The notes beneath the pieces are model-generated. The model was not told the origin of the DNA, did no database searches, and was given only the letters and a program-made list of their open reading frames with translations. From IMG/VR virus record IMGVR_UViG_3300021139_001382, positions 1 through 64,000 of that record: a stretch of 64,000 nucleotides of DNA; one strand, given 5' to 3'. The translations under genes and the position numbers were made by a program. The first letter of the stretch is position 1. Every line of letters begins with the position of its first letter. Below, piece by piece: positions 42,698-51,386 of this stretch. The DNA comes from a virus.

Positions 42698-43641
42698 TAG
42701 CAATCGACGCACCAGATAAGTATCTGGCAGTTACCTGGCAAGTCAACAACTTCTGCAATTTCAAATGTAGTTATTGTAATCCAGGTAACTGGGGTGGCGA
42801 GAATGTTAACGACGGCAATCTTGATATCTATCTGGATAATCTTGCCACTATCATTCAACGATACAAAGACATGGGGTATAAAGAGTTCAAGTTCTTCTTC
42901 AGTGGTGGCGAACCAACTGCTTGGCGCAACTTCATTCCTATCTGTGAATGGTTAAAGAACGAGTTACCTCACTGCACTCTTGCAGTTAACACGAATCTTT
43001 CCAGACCGTTAGCCTGGTGGACAAAGCACCATCATCTGTTTGATGATGTTGTTGCCAGCTTCCATGCAGAGTTTTCAGACAAAGCAAAGTATGAAGTTAA
43101 CAGCATCTATCTTTGTGACAAAGTAAACTATCTGGCAACCAAAATGTTGCTCCATGAAGAACGCTTCTGGGAAGTAGTCGAATACGGTAATCATCTCAAA
43201 ACAGTGATGCCTAACTACGTGTTAGAATGGACTCCGTTGTTTGATGAAATGAGCACCAACGCCGGGCCCTGGCACTACAAAGATCCGGATAAAGCAGAGT
43301 TTATTAACACACATAATTTGGAGATGCAGTTCACGTTGCCGAAACCGTTCAATGAGAGCAAGTGCTTGAGTTACAATAAGTATGATGACGGCACATTAGT
43401 CCCTACTAATAGCAATGATGTTATCATCAACGGAGAAAACTTCTTCAGCGGATGGAGATGCAATGTAGGTGATGCTCTGTTTATTAACCCGGTCGGCGTT
43501 GTAAGTCTGGCCAGCTGCGGTCAAGGCGGCATCGTTGGTCATATACTGACCGACATTGCCCGAGTCGGACCTAAACAGATTACTTGCCGCAAAGAGTATT
43601 GTCATTGCGGCACTGATATTATTATTCCCAAAGTTCTATGA
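42679..43641 (+). CDS. Compact radical SAM protein (MoaA/NifB-like core)
   Basis: 320 residues. The CxxxCxxC is near the N-terminus (C26, C30, C33; FCNFKCSYCNPGNWGG), followed by FFFSGGEPTAWRNFIPICEW with the GGE motif and LAVNTNLSRPLAWW. Unlike the four preceding proteins it has no N-terminal auxiliary segment. The C-terminal region has scattered cysteines (SCGQGG, CRKEYCHCG) that could hold a second cluster. The ATG has a strong AGGAGG ribosome site at 42667-42672 despite a 19-nt overlap, so it is probably well translated. Function unknown. Confidence 0.8.
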   Translation: MGSRKIIAIDAPDKYLAVTWQVNNFCNFKCSYCNPGNWGGENVNDGNLDIYLDNLATIIQRYKDMGYKEFKFFFSGGEPTAWRNFIPICEWLKNELPHCTLAVNTNLSRPLAWWTKHHHLFDDVVASFHAEFSDKAKYEVNSIYLCDKVNYLATKMLLHEERFWEVVEYGNHLKTVMPNYVLEWTPLFDEMSTNAGPWHYKDPDKAEFINTHNLEMQFTLPKPFNESKCLSYNKYDDGTLVPTNSNDVIINGENFFSGWRCNVGDALFINPVGVVSLASCGQGGIVGHILTDIARVGPKQITCRKEYCHCGTDIIIPKVL

Positions 43642-44855
43642 TATTAAATAGGAACTGTTTCTTTCAAATTCGGTCATGCGGTGAGCCAATGGACGATCCA
43701 TATTGGACACCTCCCACTTTTAGTGTTTGTGATGATACAATCTTGTTTAAGATTCGTGATTACTCAGATGATGATTACTGGATGTTCGATATTTACCATG
43801 GCGACAGTTTTGATGTATGGCCGTTAGACACCCTAATTCCACCTAATATACTGTCTAGGATTAAAAGCAAAAGTATAAAGCTATTATTAATAAACTCGCA
43901 TGAGTCTTACCAAAGCGTTGTTAATGGAATTTATAAAGATTGTATTAAATATGATATTCCTGTTGAACAGGTAATTTTACTTAGCGAATCATATGATATT
44001 TTAAATGAAGTCCGAGCAATCAGTAAAAAATATAATATGGGGGAAATTAAAGTAGAATGGATGTTAGAGTTCGAATATAATGCTATGAATCAGAAACAAA
44101 ATATTATCCGGAGTAAAAAGGATGACCTTATTACGTTGGTAGACAAATTTTACGAGAAAAAATATCTTAGTTTTAATCGGAATCTAGTATCCAGAGTCCA
44201 TCGAACCAGTATTATCTCACTACTTTGTATAAGAAACTTATTAGACCGCGGGTATGTAAGTGCTGGTTTTGACAAATGGCAGCCGGACTGGACCGAATTA
44301 TTACCCGGAGTTCGGGAGCTATTCAAAAACGACGAGGCAACGACACAATTATTAGCAGACAATGAACAACGTATATTAAACATTGGAAAACTTTCTCTGG
44401 ATTCTACCACTGAGAAAGATCATGCATGGCTTACTACGGACACTGATTATCTTTACCGTGATACCTATTTCTCTGTGGTGACTGAAACAAACGGATTCCA
44501 ATGGATCCCTGAGGCCTCGCCGTGGGGCGGGGTTACTGGATGCGGTCGTCTTGTGAGTGAAAAAACCTTTAAACCCGTGGCCCATAAGCATCCTTTTATC
44601 TTAGTAGGAATACCCAATTCTTTAGACTTACTGCGGCAACTAGGATATAAAACATTTAGTCCATGGATAAATGAGAGTTATGACATTGAACCTGATTCTG
44701 CTAAACGAATTCTTATGGTTGTCGATGAAATAGAACGACTCTCTAATCTTAGTCCAGACCAACTTACTGATTTTCTTAATGGAGTAAGAGAAATATGTGA
44801 ATACAATTATAAAAATTTGATGGATAAGAAAATATGGACATACAAACTAAATTAA
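43638..44855 (+). CDS. Fucosyltransferase/exostosin-like (GT-B-type) protein, copy 1
   Basis: 405 residues. The C-terminal ~150 residues hold the family core: TYFSVVTETNGFQ, then VSEKTFKPVAHKHPFILVGI and LLRQLGYKTFSPWINESYDI. The 'TE...SEK' pattern, followed by a buried PFI and a Gly-rich turn, resembles the GT10 fucosyltransferase motif, where the Glu-Lys pair binds the nucleotide sugar; the assignment is by analogy. The N-terminal half (with SFNRNLVSRVHRTSII) is more variable. At least four more copies of this core lie in the window. It overlaps the radical SAM gene by 4 nt and the next SGNH gene by 22 nt. Confidence 0.6.
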   Translation: MILNRNCFFQIRSCGEPMDDPYWTPPTFSVCDDTILFKIRDYSDDDYWMFDIYHGDSFDVWPLDTLIPPNILSRIKSKSIKLLLINSHESYQSVVNGIYKDCIKYDIPVEQVILLSESYDILNEVRAISKKYNMGEIKVEWMLEFEYNAMNQKQNIIRSKKDDLITLVDKFYEKKYLSFNRNLVSRVHRTSIISLLCIRNLLDRGYVSAGFDKWQPDWTELLPGVRELFKNDEATTQLLADNEQRILNIGKLSLDSTTEKDHAWLTTDTDYLYRDTYFSVVTETNGFQWIPEASPWGGVTGCGRLVSEKTFKPVAHKHPFILVGIPNSLDLLRQLGYKTFSPWINESYDIEPDSAKRILMVVDEIERLSNLSPDQLTDFLNGVREICEYNYKNLMDKKIWTYKLN

Positions 44856-45490
44856 AATACGATCTGGTATACTGTATAGGTGACAGTCAAACGCGGGGCG
44901 TTCACCAATTGGATGACACCTTAGGTGAGGTTACCTTGTTGAATAGGTTTAGCACTTTGATAGGCGAGTATTATCAACTACCGGTCCTTAATAAGGGAGT
45001 TCCTGGCTCCGGCAATGAGTATGTGATGAAGACCTTATATACAGATATGCGAGAGTATCGACGGACCGGAGTCAATCCACTGGTGTTTTGCAGTTATACG
45101 GATGCGATGCGTAAAGAATTGTATTGTGCAAACGCAACCCCGCCGGGCCGGCACACTATAGGTCCGAATACATACTTTTCTGAAGAATTTCTCAAAGAAT
45201 ACTTTGTAAATCATTTTGATTGGGATTCAATTAAATTGGATTCAGCTAAGTTGGTAGACTCCAGTAAAATACTGATGAAATACCTGGGTATTTCTTTTGT
45301 TGATGTATACTCAAATGAAATACTTACAGGGTATGACTTCATCACCACAGAAGAACAAATGGAAATCTCGCTTATGAAGTACGCAGGCCCGGAAGGTATG
45401 TTTAATGGAGAAGGTCACCTGAATATTATCGGGCACCGAAAAGTCGCCGACTGGCTCATTGCGAAATGCAACCAGTTATATTTTAAATGA
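44834..45490 (+). CDS. SGNH/GDSL hydrolase-like protein, copy 1
   Basis: 218 residues. Block I reads YCIGDSQTRG with the nucleophile Ser; Gly and Asn of later blocks appear in VPGSGNEYVMKT. The C-terminal His block is EGHLNIIGHRKVADWL, like the DxxH of esterases, although the Asp before His is replaced. SGNH enzymes add or remove acetyl or other acyl groups on sugars or proteins. It directly follows a glycosyltransferase-like gene and overlaps another SGNH gene (ATGA). No signal peptide, so it acts in the host cytoplasm or in the virion. Confidence 0.7.
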   Translation: MDIQTKLKYDLVYCIGDSQTRGVHQLDDTLGEVTLLNRFSTLIGEYYQLPVLNKGVPGSGNEYVMKTLYTDMREYRRTGVNPLVFCSYTDAMRKELYCANATPPGRHTIGPNTYFSEEFLKEYFVNHFDWDSIKLDSAKLVDSSKILMKYLGISFVDVYSNEILTGYDFITTEEQMEISLMKYAGPEGMFNGEGHLNIIGHRKVADWLIAKCNQLYFK

Positions 45491-46242
45491 AAAAAATGTA
45501 TGTATGCGGTGATAGTTGGCTGTCACCGTCCGTTGAAACGCCCGGGTTGCACATGGCAGAGATAGTGGCTGAAAGACTACATTTTGAATTAGTCCCGCTG
45601 TCTCAAGGAGGAATGAGTAACGGGGGAATATGCATACAGATCGACACCGCAATTGACCACCTAGCAGATTTCATTCTTATCAATACAACCGAGACTGACC
45701 GAATGGAACTTCCTATAGGGCAGCACGTTGGATCTAAATTTACCACCGCAGATATCAAATATATAAAAGGCCAGTATCAAAGTAGCCAGGTGCCATTTAA
45801 TGGATCATCCCCTACCTTAATCAGCAACTCTTTAAATTCTCTATTATCGGGTAAAGGGTTGGATGATCACCCTGAAAAAATAAAAGCGATAGAGGAATAT
45901 TTCAGGCATCTGTTTAGTCCAGAATGGCACCGACAGATTGACCAGTGGTGCATGTATTCAGTATTACATAAACTACACTTATCGGGCATACCATATCTGC
46001 TGGTGCTTGACACACTAGATATTCCATCCTTCTGCCCTTTTATTGAAAATGTCACTCTTGATTATAATTCTTTCACCCTTAATACGTCGAAAGCAGCATC
46101 CATTCCGGGGTTCCGGGACCCGGGTTATCACACGCTGCCGGAGGCCCAGCAGCAAGCAGCGGATCATATTCTGAAATATATTGAGGCTAATCCCCGTATT
46201 TTTTCATCTCGCGGACAGGGTCATTCAACTTCTCAGCCATGA
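45487..46242 (+). CDS. SGNH hydrolase-like protein, copy 2
   Basis: 251 residues. Starts KKMYVCGDSWLSP with the GDS block, then SQGGMSNGGICIQ for the Gly/Asn blocks and a late GYHTLPEAQQQAADHILKYI holding the His. Same general type as copy 1 but low similarity. The last 56 nt overlap, tail to tail, the end of a minus-strand gene, which is unusual for this tightly packed phage; the final ~18 residues (FSSRGQGHSTSQP region) may be an accidental extension. Confidence 0.65.
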   Translation: MKKMYVCGDSWLSPSVETPGLHMAEIVAERLHFELVPLSQGGMSNGGICIQIDTAIDHLADFILINTTETDRMELPIGQHVGSKFTTADIKYIKGQYQSSQVPFNGSSPTLISNSLNSLLSGKGLDDHPEKIKAIEEYFRHLFSPEWHRQIDQWCMYSVLHKLHLSGIPYLLVLDTLDIPSFCPFIENVTLDYNSFTLNTSKAASIPGFRDPGYHTLPEAQQQAADHILKYIEANPRIFSSRGQGHSTSQP

Positions 46243-46537
46243 TATTTTTAAGAGTGTAGCGTTCTTCTAAAATATCTCTGCATGCCAGTGCTCGGCGACC
46301 TACTTCAGCCAGATCGTATAGTTTCTCAACACGGTACTTTTTGAAGTCATCTTCCAGATCCCATACACGGCGATGAACATCGTACAGTTTATCTAGTTCT
46401 TCCTGAATTAACTCAAAGTCAATGTCATGTAACTGCTCCGTGTAGAAGTCCAGTTCCTCTTGGTTAGAGCCGAGTTTGGCAAACTTTAACTTGGCAATAC
46501 AGTAACGATCTACCAGTTCTATTACGGGAAATTTCAT
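46187..46537 (-). CDS. Small helical conserved protein of unknown function
   Basis: 116 residues, almost all helix and highly charged: VIELVDRYCIAKLKFAKLGS, then ELIQEELDKLYDVHRRVWDL and YDLAEVGRRALACRDILEER. I recognise this general pattern from phage genomes near sugar-modification genes, without a known role. It is the last gene of the minus-strand operon (SDR, C-methyltransferase, this) and overlaps the methyltransferase by 4 nt. It could be an accessory or chaperone-like partner; that is a guess from context. Confidence 0.6.
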   Translation of the reverse strand: MKFPVIELVDRYCIAKLKFAKLGSNQEELDFYTEQLHDIDFELIQEELDKLYDVHRRVWDLEDDFKKYRVEKLYDLAEVGRRALACRDILEERYTLKNIMAEKLNDPVREMKKYGD

Positions 46538-47730
46538 ATGGTGATTACCTTTGGAAAATATTTAAGAAAAATGTCAGTCGGCTCGTCACGAATTGTTTTG
46601 ATTCGTGAGCGAATCTCTGTGAAGAAGTTCCAAGCCAGTGGCATGAATACGATTTTGTCATCTGGGCTAAACTCTTTTATGGCGTCAGAACCTTTGATCA
46701 GAATACGTTGCCCAGGAGTATACATGTTTTGCTTCATCGGATTGTCATCAATGATAAGATCAAGTGGCACCTGAATATAGTTTAACAGCGTGTTGCCCTT
46801 TGCAGCAGCACCATATCCTACTATTTTGTATCCCTCCCCTCTTAACCCCTCGATTGTATTTTTAAGAGTAACCATGTTAGCATTGACATTAGAAACCCAA
46901 TCAACATACGTTTGCGGCCGCTGTAATGCAGCTTCAGTTGTCAGGACGTTTTGTATGTTGAATGGGCGAGATTCTCTTTTACTGAATACGAACACATAGC
47001 TGGTGCCGTGAATTGGAGTGCGAATTGCATCAATCAAAAAGAGTCCGGCACGCGCTGCCAACTTATTCATGCTGTTGATATTGAAATAGTTTACATGTTC
47101 ATGGTAAATAGTATCAAACTCATCGTTCAGCACCATGTTCGCCTGACTAGTCTGGACGAATAGTTTAGTATTATCGTTCATCAGTTCTTTACAGTTCAGT
47201 AAAAATTGAAGTGGATTAGGATTATGAGCCATGACATTTTGAGCAGTGATAGCATCAAACTGATTTGCTAATTTGGGCAGAACGTTATCACTGAAGAAGT
47301 CACAGACGATAGTGTGATTTTTAGAACTAGTTGGGTAGATATTTTCAGCAGGATCTACTCCCCAGGTGTCATATCCTAGTGATTTGAAACTATCTAACTG
47401 GGTGCCATCGTTGCAGCCGATATCTAATACCCGGCGACTGCGATACATGTTACGACAACATTCATCCACATACGACGCGAACCAATCGCTATAGTCTTTC
47501 AGTGTCTTGCTTGTTCCGCTGACATACAGATAGTTCTTATAGATAAGTGCAGGGTCAACTACTGTAGTTAGTTGCAGATGGAAGCAATCTGAACAGAGGT
47601 ATACTCCTAGAGGGAACGTATCCTCTTCATCATCTGCGTGTATCAGATAACTATTAGCCAGAGGTTGCATGCCCAAGTCTAATGATAGTGTTGTGTTGTG
47701 TGACCCGCAGGCCAAGCATGTCTTATTCAT
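46534..47730 (-). CDS. Sugar C-methyltransferase (TylC3/NovU/CloU-like)
   Basis: 398 residues with the full three-part layout of sugar C-3-methyltransferases. First a zinc-binding N-terminus (CLACGSHNTTLSLDLGMQPL then LCSDCFHLQL), next a SAM-binding Rossmann domain (RRVLDIGCNDGTQL), then a C-terminal domain (YKIVGYGAAAKGNTLLNYI). Relatives methylate carbon 3 of 4-keto-deoxy sugars bound to dTDP, making branched sugars. The catalytic EH region appears in DEFDTIYHEHVNYF. It overlaps the upstream SDR gene by 8 nt, so the pair probably acts in sequence on one nucleotide sugar. Confidence 0.85.
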   Translation of the reverse strand: MNKTCLACGSHNTTLSLDLGMQPLANSYLIHADDEEDTFPLGVYLCSDCFHLQLTTVVDPALIYKNYLYVSGTSKTLKDYSDWFASYVDECCRNMYRSRRVLDIGCNDGTQLDSFKSLGYDTWGVDPAENIYPTSSKNHTIVCDFFSDNVLPKLANQFDAITAQNVMAHNPNPLQFLLNCKELMNDNTKLFVQTSQANMVLNDEFDTIYHEHVNYFNINSMNKLAARAGLFLIDAIRTPIHGTSYVFVFSKRESRPFNIQNVLTTEAALQRPQTYVDWVSNVNANMVTLKNTIEGLRGEGYKIVGYGAAAKGNTLLNYIQVPLDLIIDDNPMKQNMYTPGQRILIKGSDAIKEFSPDDKIVFMPLAWNFFTEIRSRIKTIRDEPTDIFLKYFPKVITI

Positions 47731-48628
47731 ATTTTAAAAATTGATTCCTGTTGCTAAATGTTGTTTGGTCAAACTTCGTGGTTAATTCGTCTACAATAGA
47801 ACTGATATTTGCTTTGAATTCAAACCCAAATGTCCGTTGAAACTTGCCGGTGTCCATAATGAAGTCGTATACTCCAGTTATATCGGGCTGAGTATACACT
47901 GTAGTAGATAACACTGAACTTACATGACCGCTGATACCCTCAACCGAATCATAGAAACTAGCAAGATTGTATATACCCGATATCGGATTTTGAATGACTG
48001 TATCTATTGCCCGTGAAATATCCGAGATGCCTAATATCGGTCGCACAATGTTCTTATTGTTGATAAGGATGCTTCCGGTTTCTATAGATCGTTTGGTCAT
48101 TGAGTTGATCATCAGTTCTTCACGAATATTAGGACTCCAGCCATTGACTGTTCCAAACCTGAATCCAATGATATTATGTCCCTCAATGATCAATGAACGT
48201 GCATGAATATCCAGTGTATACTTTGTCAGATCATAATGATTTATGGGCTTAAATGTAAGTTCAATGTCCTCATTGGTCGCGGCATGGGTATCGCCGTAGA
48301 TGCTACCACTGCTGGCATAGATAAGCGTTTGTTCTTTGTCTAGTTTCCGAACAAGATTTACAAAGTTGTTGACATTGTTGTTCCAACTAGAGAAGACTTC
48401 GCCGGCACACATCTTCACTGAACTATGCCCGGCCAGCAGAATGACTACATCATACTTGCGTAGATATTCTTTTGACAGATTTCGATAATCCTCTACTTGA
48501 CTATAATTCAAATCTTTACCGAACCAACACGTATCGACACTTTGAATTTGATACGATTCATGTAGATCGTGGATCAACCGGGACCCTATGTAGCCGTTGC
48601 CGCCTAGTATTAAAATTGATCTTGCCAT
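47723..48628 (-). CDS. NAD-dependent sugar epimerase/dehydratase (SDR)
   Basis: 301 residues from the ATG at 48626-48628, chosen because the protein then begins directly with the Rossmann strand ARSILILGGNGYIGSRLIHD. The extended-SDR catalytic pair is visible as YASSGSIYGD (Ser/Thr) and YDLTKYTLD (Tyr-x-x-x-Lys). Later FRFGTVNGWSPNIREELMIN is a typical substrate-binding segment. It should act on a nucleotide sugar as an epimerase, dehydratase or reductase. An upstream in-frame ATG at 48697 would add 23 unrelated residues and overlap the divergent gene, so it was not used. First gene of the minus-strand operon. Confidence 0.8.
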   Translation of the reverse strand: MARSILILGGNGYIGSRLIHDLHESYQIQSVDTCWFGKDLNYSQVEDYRNLSKEYLRKYDVVILLAGHSSVKMCAGEVFSSWNNNVNNFVNLVRKLDKEQTLIYASSGSIYGDTHAATNEDIELTFKPINHYDLTKYTLDIHARSLIIEGHNIIGFRFGTVNGWSPNIREELMINSMTKRSIETGSILINNKNIVRPILGISDISRAIDTVIQNPISGIYNLASFYDSVEGISGHVSSVLSTTVYTQPDITGVYDFIMDTGKFQRTFGFEFKANISSIVDELTTKFDQTTFSNRNQFLKYE

Positions 48629-48670
48629 AAATCTATTTATTGTGGTGTAAATCGGAGAATAAATATATGA

Positions 48671-49798
48671 ATGATCATTAATACATATTTTACCCATATG
48701 GGAGATACTACTGTTGAAGTAAGGCCCAATTCAGGATTATTGTGTTGTATTGGCTTGCCTGACGACCACAAATATTATTACCAAGAATTTAAACGGGCCC
48801 TGTTTCACATTGAACAAGCGGTGCCGCCCGAAGTAATGGACTCCATCCGAACGGACAATGACACATACCTGGTGTTGTGTAACAGCCACGAAGCGTTCCA
48901 TGAGTCAGTCAATGAGGTCTATCAGCACGTAGTCATTGGTCAGGGAATTCCTGAATATAAAATAATATTAATAAGTGAGTCCGCTGATATTCATGCTGAA
49001 GTTAAAAGAGTCTCTCAGTCGCTGGGGAAACAAGAAATTCAAGCAATATGGATGCGAGTATTTGAAGCAGCGTGTCAGCGTTATATAGAACACATGCCAC
49101 CAGAAGTTTTTCCGGCAACTCTAGTAGACAAAGTATACGACAAGAAATATATTAACTTCAATCGCCGCTGGAGACTACATCGCCCCACTCTTGTTGCATT
49201 GTTAAAGATCAGAAATCTTTTGGATAAGGGATTCGTGAGTCTGGCACCGTGCGATGACCAGAATGATTGGAAAAGAGTTTGGCCCTGGATGTTAAGTCAC
49301 CACTCGCCGGAAATTTCTTCGTTGCTGTTAGCACATGAACGTGAAATTTTTAATATTCCGGACCTGTATCTGGACACCGACGAACTAATGACTAACCGGG
49401 CAGATTTAGAAACTTCGTCTAACTATCTGTATGAAAACTCCTACTTCAGCGTAGTATCAGAGACAAATTTCTATGATTTCTCACCGGGTAGATTTGTCAG
49501 TGAAAAAGTCTTTAAGCCAATTGCGTTTAAGCACCCATTCATAACAGTATCTCGCCCTAATACAATGTCGTTGCTTCGTGAAATAGGTTACAAGACATTT
49601 CATCCATGGATCGATGAAAGTTATGATCTTGAAACTGATGACAACCGGCGAATGTTGATGATAGTAGATGAGATAGAGCGCCTGTCTAATCTTACCCCCG
49701 CTGAGGTCACCTCATTCCTCGAGGGTGTTCGTGATATATGTGAATATAACACGCAGGTGTTATCAAAGAAATGGGTGTGGATTACTCCGCTTAACTAG
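48671..49798 (+). CDS. Fucosyltransferase/exostosin-like (GT-B-type) protein, copy 2
   Basis: 375 residues, clear paralogue of the gene at 43638: NSYFSVVSETNFYDF, then VSEKVFKPIAFKHPFITVSR, LLREIGYKTFHPWIDESYDL, and the end DIVDEIERLSN/LEGVRDICEYN pattern. The shared N-terminal half includes a KYINFNRRWRLHRPTLVALL stretch, matching SFNRNLVSRVHRTSII of copy 1. It restarts the + strand after the minus-strand operon; the 42-bp divergent gap holds an AT-rich region with ATAAATA on both strands. Followed directly by three SGNH genes. Confidence 0.6.
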   Translation: MIINTYFTHMGDTTVEVRPNSGLLCCIGLPDDHKYYYQEFKRALFHIEQAVPPEVMDSIRTDNDTYLVLCNSHEAFHESVNEVYQHVVIGQGIPEYKIILISESADIHAEVKRVSQSLGKQEIQAIWMRVFEAACQRYIEHMPPEVFPATLVDKVYDKKYINFNRRWRLHRPTLVALLKIRNLLDKGFVSLAPCDDQNDWKRVWPWMLSHHSPEISSLLLAHEREIFNIPDLYLDTDELMTNRADLETSSNYLYENSYFSVVSETNFYDFSPGRFVSEKVFKPIAFKHPFITVSRPNTMSLLREIGYKTFHPWIDESYDLETDDNRRMLMIVDEIERLSNLTPAEVTSFLEGVRDICEYNTQVLSKKWVWITPLN

Positions 49799-49799
49799 T

Positions 49800-50570
49800 A
49801 TGGATTTCAAAAAGTATAAACGTTTATTTGTTTTTGGTTGTAGTTTTACATCGTATCGTTGGCCAACATGGGCAGATATTGTCTCGCAAGAGATTCCTGA
49901 TGTTGATTACTATAACTTTGGTTTATGCGGAGGGGGCAATCTTCTAATGTCAGTGAGAATTACTGAAGCCAATCTTCGTTATAAGTTCAATGAAGATGAT
50001 CTGATCATGGTCATGTGGACGACCTTTTGTCGAGAAGATCGTTATCGCAATGGTTCTTGGATGATGTCCGGCAATATTTTTTCTGCACTCCATGATTATT
50101 CCGAAGAATTTGTTCGTAAGTATGCTGACCCCAAAGGATATTTGATCAGAGACTTAGCAGTGATCACACAAACTACTGCATTTTTGAAAACTCTTCCAGC
50201 AACTTCTATTACAATGGCCAGCGTTCCGTATGATCATCAACAGGACACGTCTGACACATCAGTTAAAGAAATTTTAGAACTATACAAAGACACGGTGCTT
50301 TCTACTCCACCGTGTTTATTCGAATTAGAAATGAACGGACAATGGGAAAACGGTCATGAATATCTTGACCCAAAGGAAATGTTTCGTGACTACCACCCGA
50401 ATCCATTGCGTTACTATAACTATCTGAAGAAACTTGGACTACCACTGAGTGGTAAATCTCTGAACTATGCTCAGAAATCAACTGAGGATCTACACCGGAT
50501 TCGAACACGCGCTGAATTAGAGCTAAGTTTTTCGGAGATTAAACATAGTAAAGTTCGCCCTATACTATAA
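49800..50570 (+). CDS. SGNH hydrolase-like protein, copy 3 (GCS variant)
   Basis: 256 residues from the ATG just after the upstream stop. Block I reads RLFVFGCSFTSY, with Cys in place of the Asp of GDS but the Ser kept. LCGGGNLLMSVRI supplies Gly/Asn, and the late RDYHPNPLRYYNYLKKLGLP has the Asp-x-His-Pro of block V. So the catalytic Ser and Asp/His appear present. The long middle (DDLIMVMWTTFCREDRYRNG) is typical of phage SGNH proteins. First of three consecutive SGNH genes. Confidence 0.65.
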   Translation: MDFKKYKRLFVFGCSFTSYRWPTWADIVSQEIPDVDYYNFGLCGGGNLLMSVRITEANLRYKFNEDDLIMVMWTTFCREDRYRNGSWMMSGNIFSALHDYSEEFVRKYADPKGYLIRDLAVITQTTAFLKTLPATSITMASVPYDHQQDTSDTSVKEILELYKDTVLSTPPCLFELEMNGQWENGHEYLDPKEMFRDYHPNPLRYYNYLKKLGLPLSGKSLNYAQKSTEDLHRIRTRAELELSFSEIKHSKVRPIL

Positions 50571-50573
50571 AAT

Positions 50574-51386
50574 ATGCAACACATTTTTAAACATCTGGTT
50601 ACTTCAGGCTGTAGTTTTTCAGCAAGATCGTGTCATTTATGGCCGCACTGGTTATCCATTAACATGTCTATACAGGGAGACCATCAATACGGATTAGCAA
50701 GTGCCGGCAATGCTTGGGCTGCTAAATCAATTATTCACGGAATTCAACGATTATTAGACAGCGGCACAGACCCGTCTGAGATATTAGCTTCTGTTATGTG
50801 GTCCGGCATTGACAGAACAGACGTATTCATCTCCTCTGATGAGACACTGAATTATTCTACGTTGCTGTCCGGCTCCAGCGCGAACCCGGTAAATTATATC
50901 GATGAGACCGATAGTTGGGAAACAAATAATATAGACGGTTACCTAATGGGGACTATGGGGTGTGATTTTAAAAATCACCACATTAATCTTTTTAAAAGGA
51001 ACCTAGTTACTAATTTTTTATCAGACCAGGCCCTGGCCATTCAATCATATGAAAACTTTTTACGAGTGCAATGGTATTGCGAAAGTCATCAGGTGAAGTT
51101 AGTAAATCATACATACATGGACATTCTGCACTATCCTACATATTCATACCAGAAACCCCATGCATGGCCAAATGTATTGTCTAAGGACACCTATAGTCGA
51201 AACATTGGTCCGCTTTATAACATGATCGACTTCAGTAATTGGATTTTTTGGAACAAAACCGGCGGCATGTATGAATATGCTAGGGATAATAAGTTATCGT
51301 TCGAACTTGACGGAATGCACCCCACATCGGAATCCCATCAGCATTATGTCGTTAATCATTTAATACCGGCTATATCAAAATTATGA
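50574..51386 (+). CDS. SGNH hydrolase-like protein, copy 4 (GCS variant)
   Basis: 270 residues. Block I is LVTSGCSFSAR, then YGLASAGNAWAAKSI for Gly and Asn, and DGMHPTSESHQHYVVNHLIP for the catalytic Asp and His. ILASVMWSGIDRTDVF matches the DD-I-V-W-G-R pattern of copies 3 and 5. It overlaps the next gene by 4 nt. Strong catalytic motif retention suggests an active esterase or acyltransferase. Confidence 0.7.
   Translation: MQHIFKHLVTSGCSFSARSCHLWPHWLSINMSIQGDHQYGLASAGNAWAAKSIIHGIQRLLDSGTDPSEILASVMWSGIDRTDVFISSDETLNYSTLLSGSSANPVNYIDETDSWETNNIDGYLMGTMGCDFKNHHINLFKRNLVTNFLSDQALAIQSYENFLRVQWYCESHQVKLVNHTYMDILHYPTYSYQKPHAWPNVLSKDTYSRNIGPLYNMIDFSNWIFWNKTGGMYEYARDNKLSFELDGMHPTSESHQHYVVNHLIPAISKL

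Noticed and set aside
46538-47163. Plus-strand open frames opposite the C-methyltransferase
   Set aside because: Short, overlapping one another and without family motifs; the minus-strand methyltransferase domains are unmistakable.
48629-48697. Longer N-terminus of the minus-strand SDR
   Set aside because: The extra 23 residues precede the Rossmann strand, look random and overlap the divergent gene.
49725-49799. Upstream start for the SGNH gene at 49800
   Set aside because: The added residues lie fully within the preceding gene and do not resemble the SGNH start; ATG at 49800 follows the stop directly.
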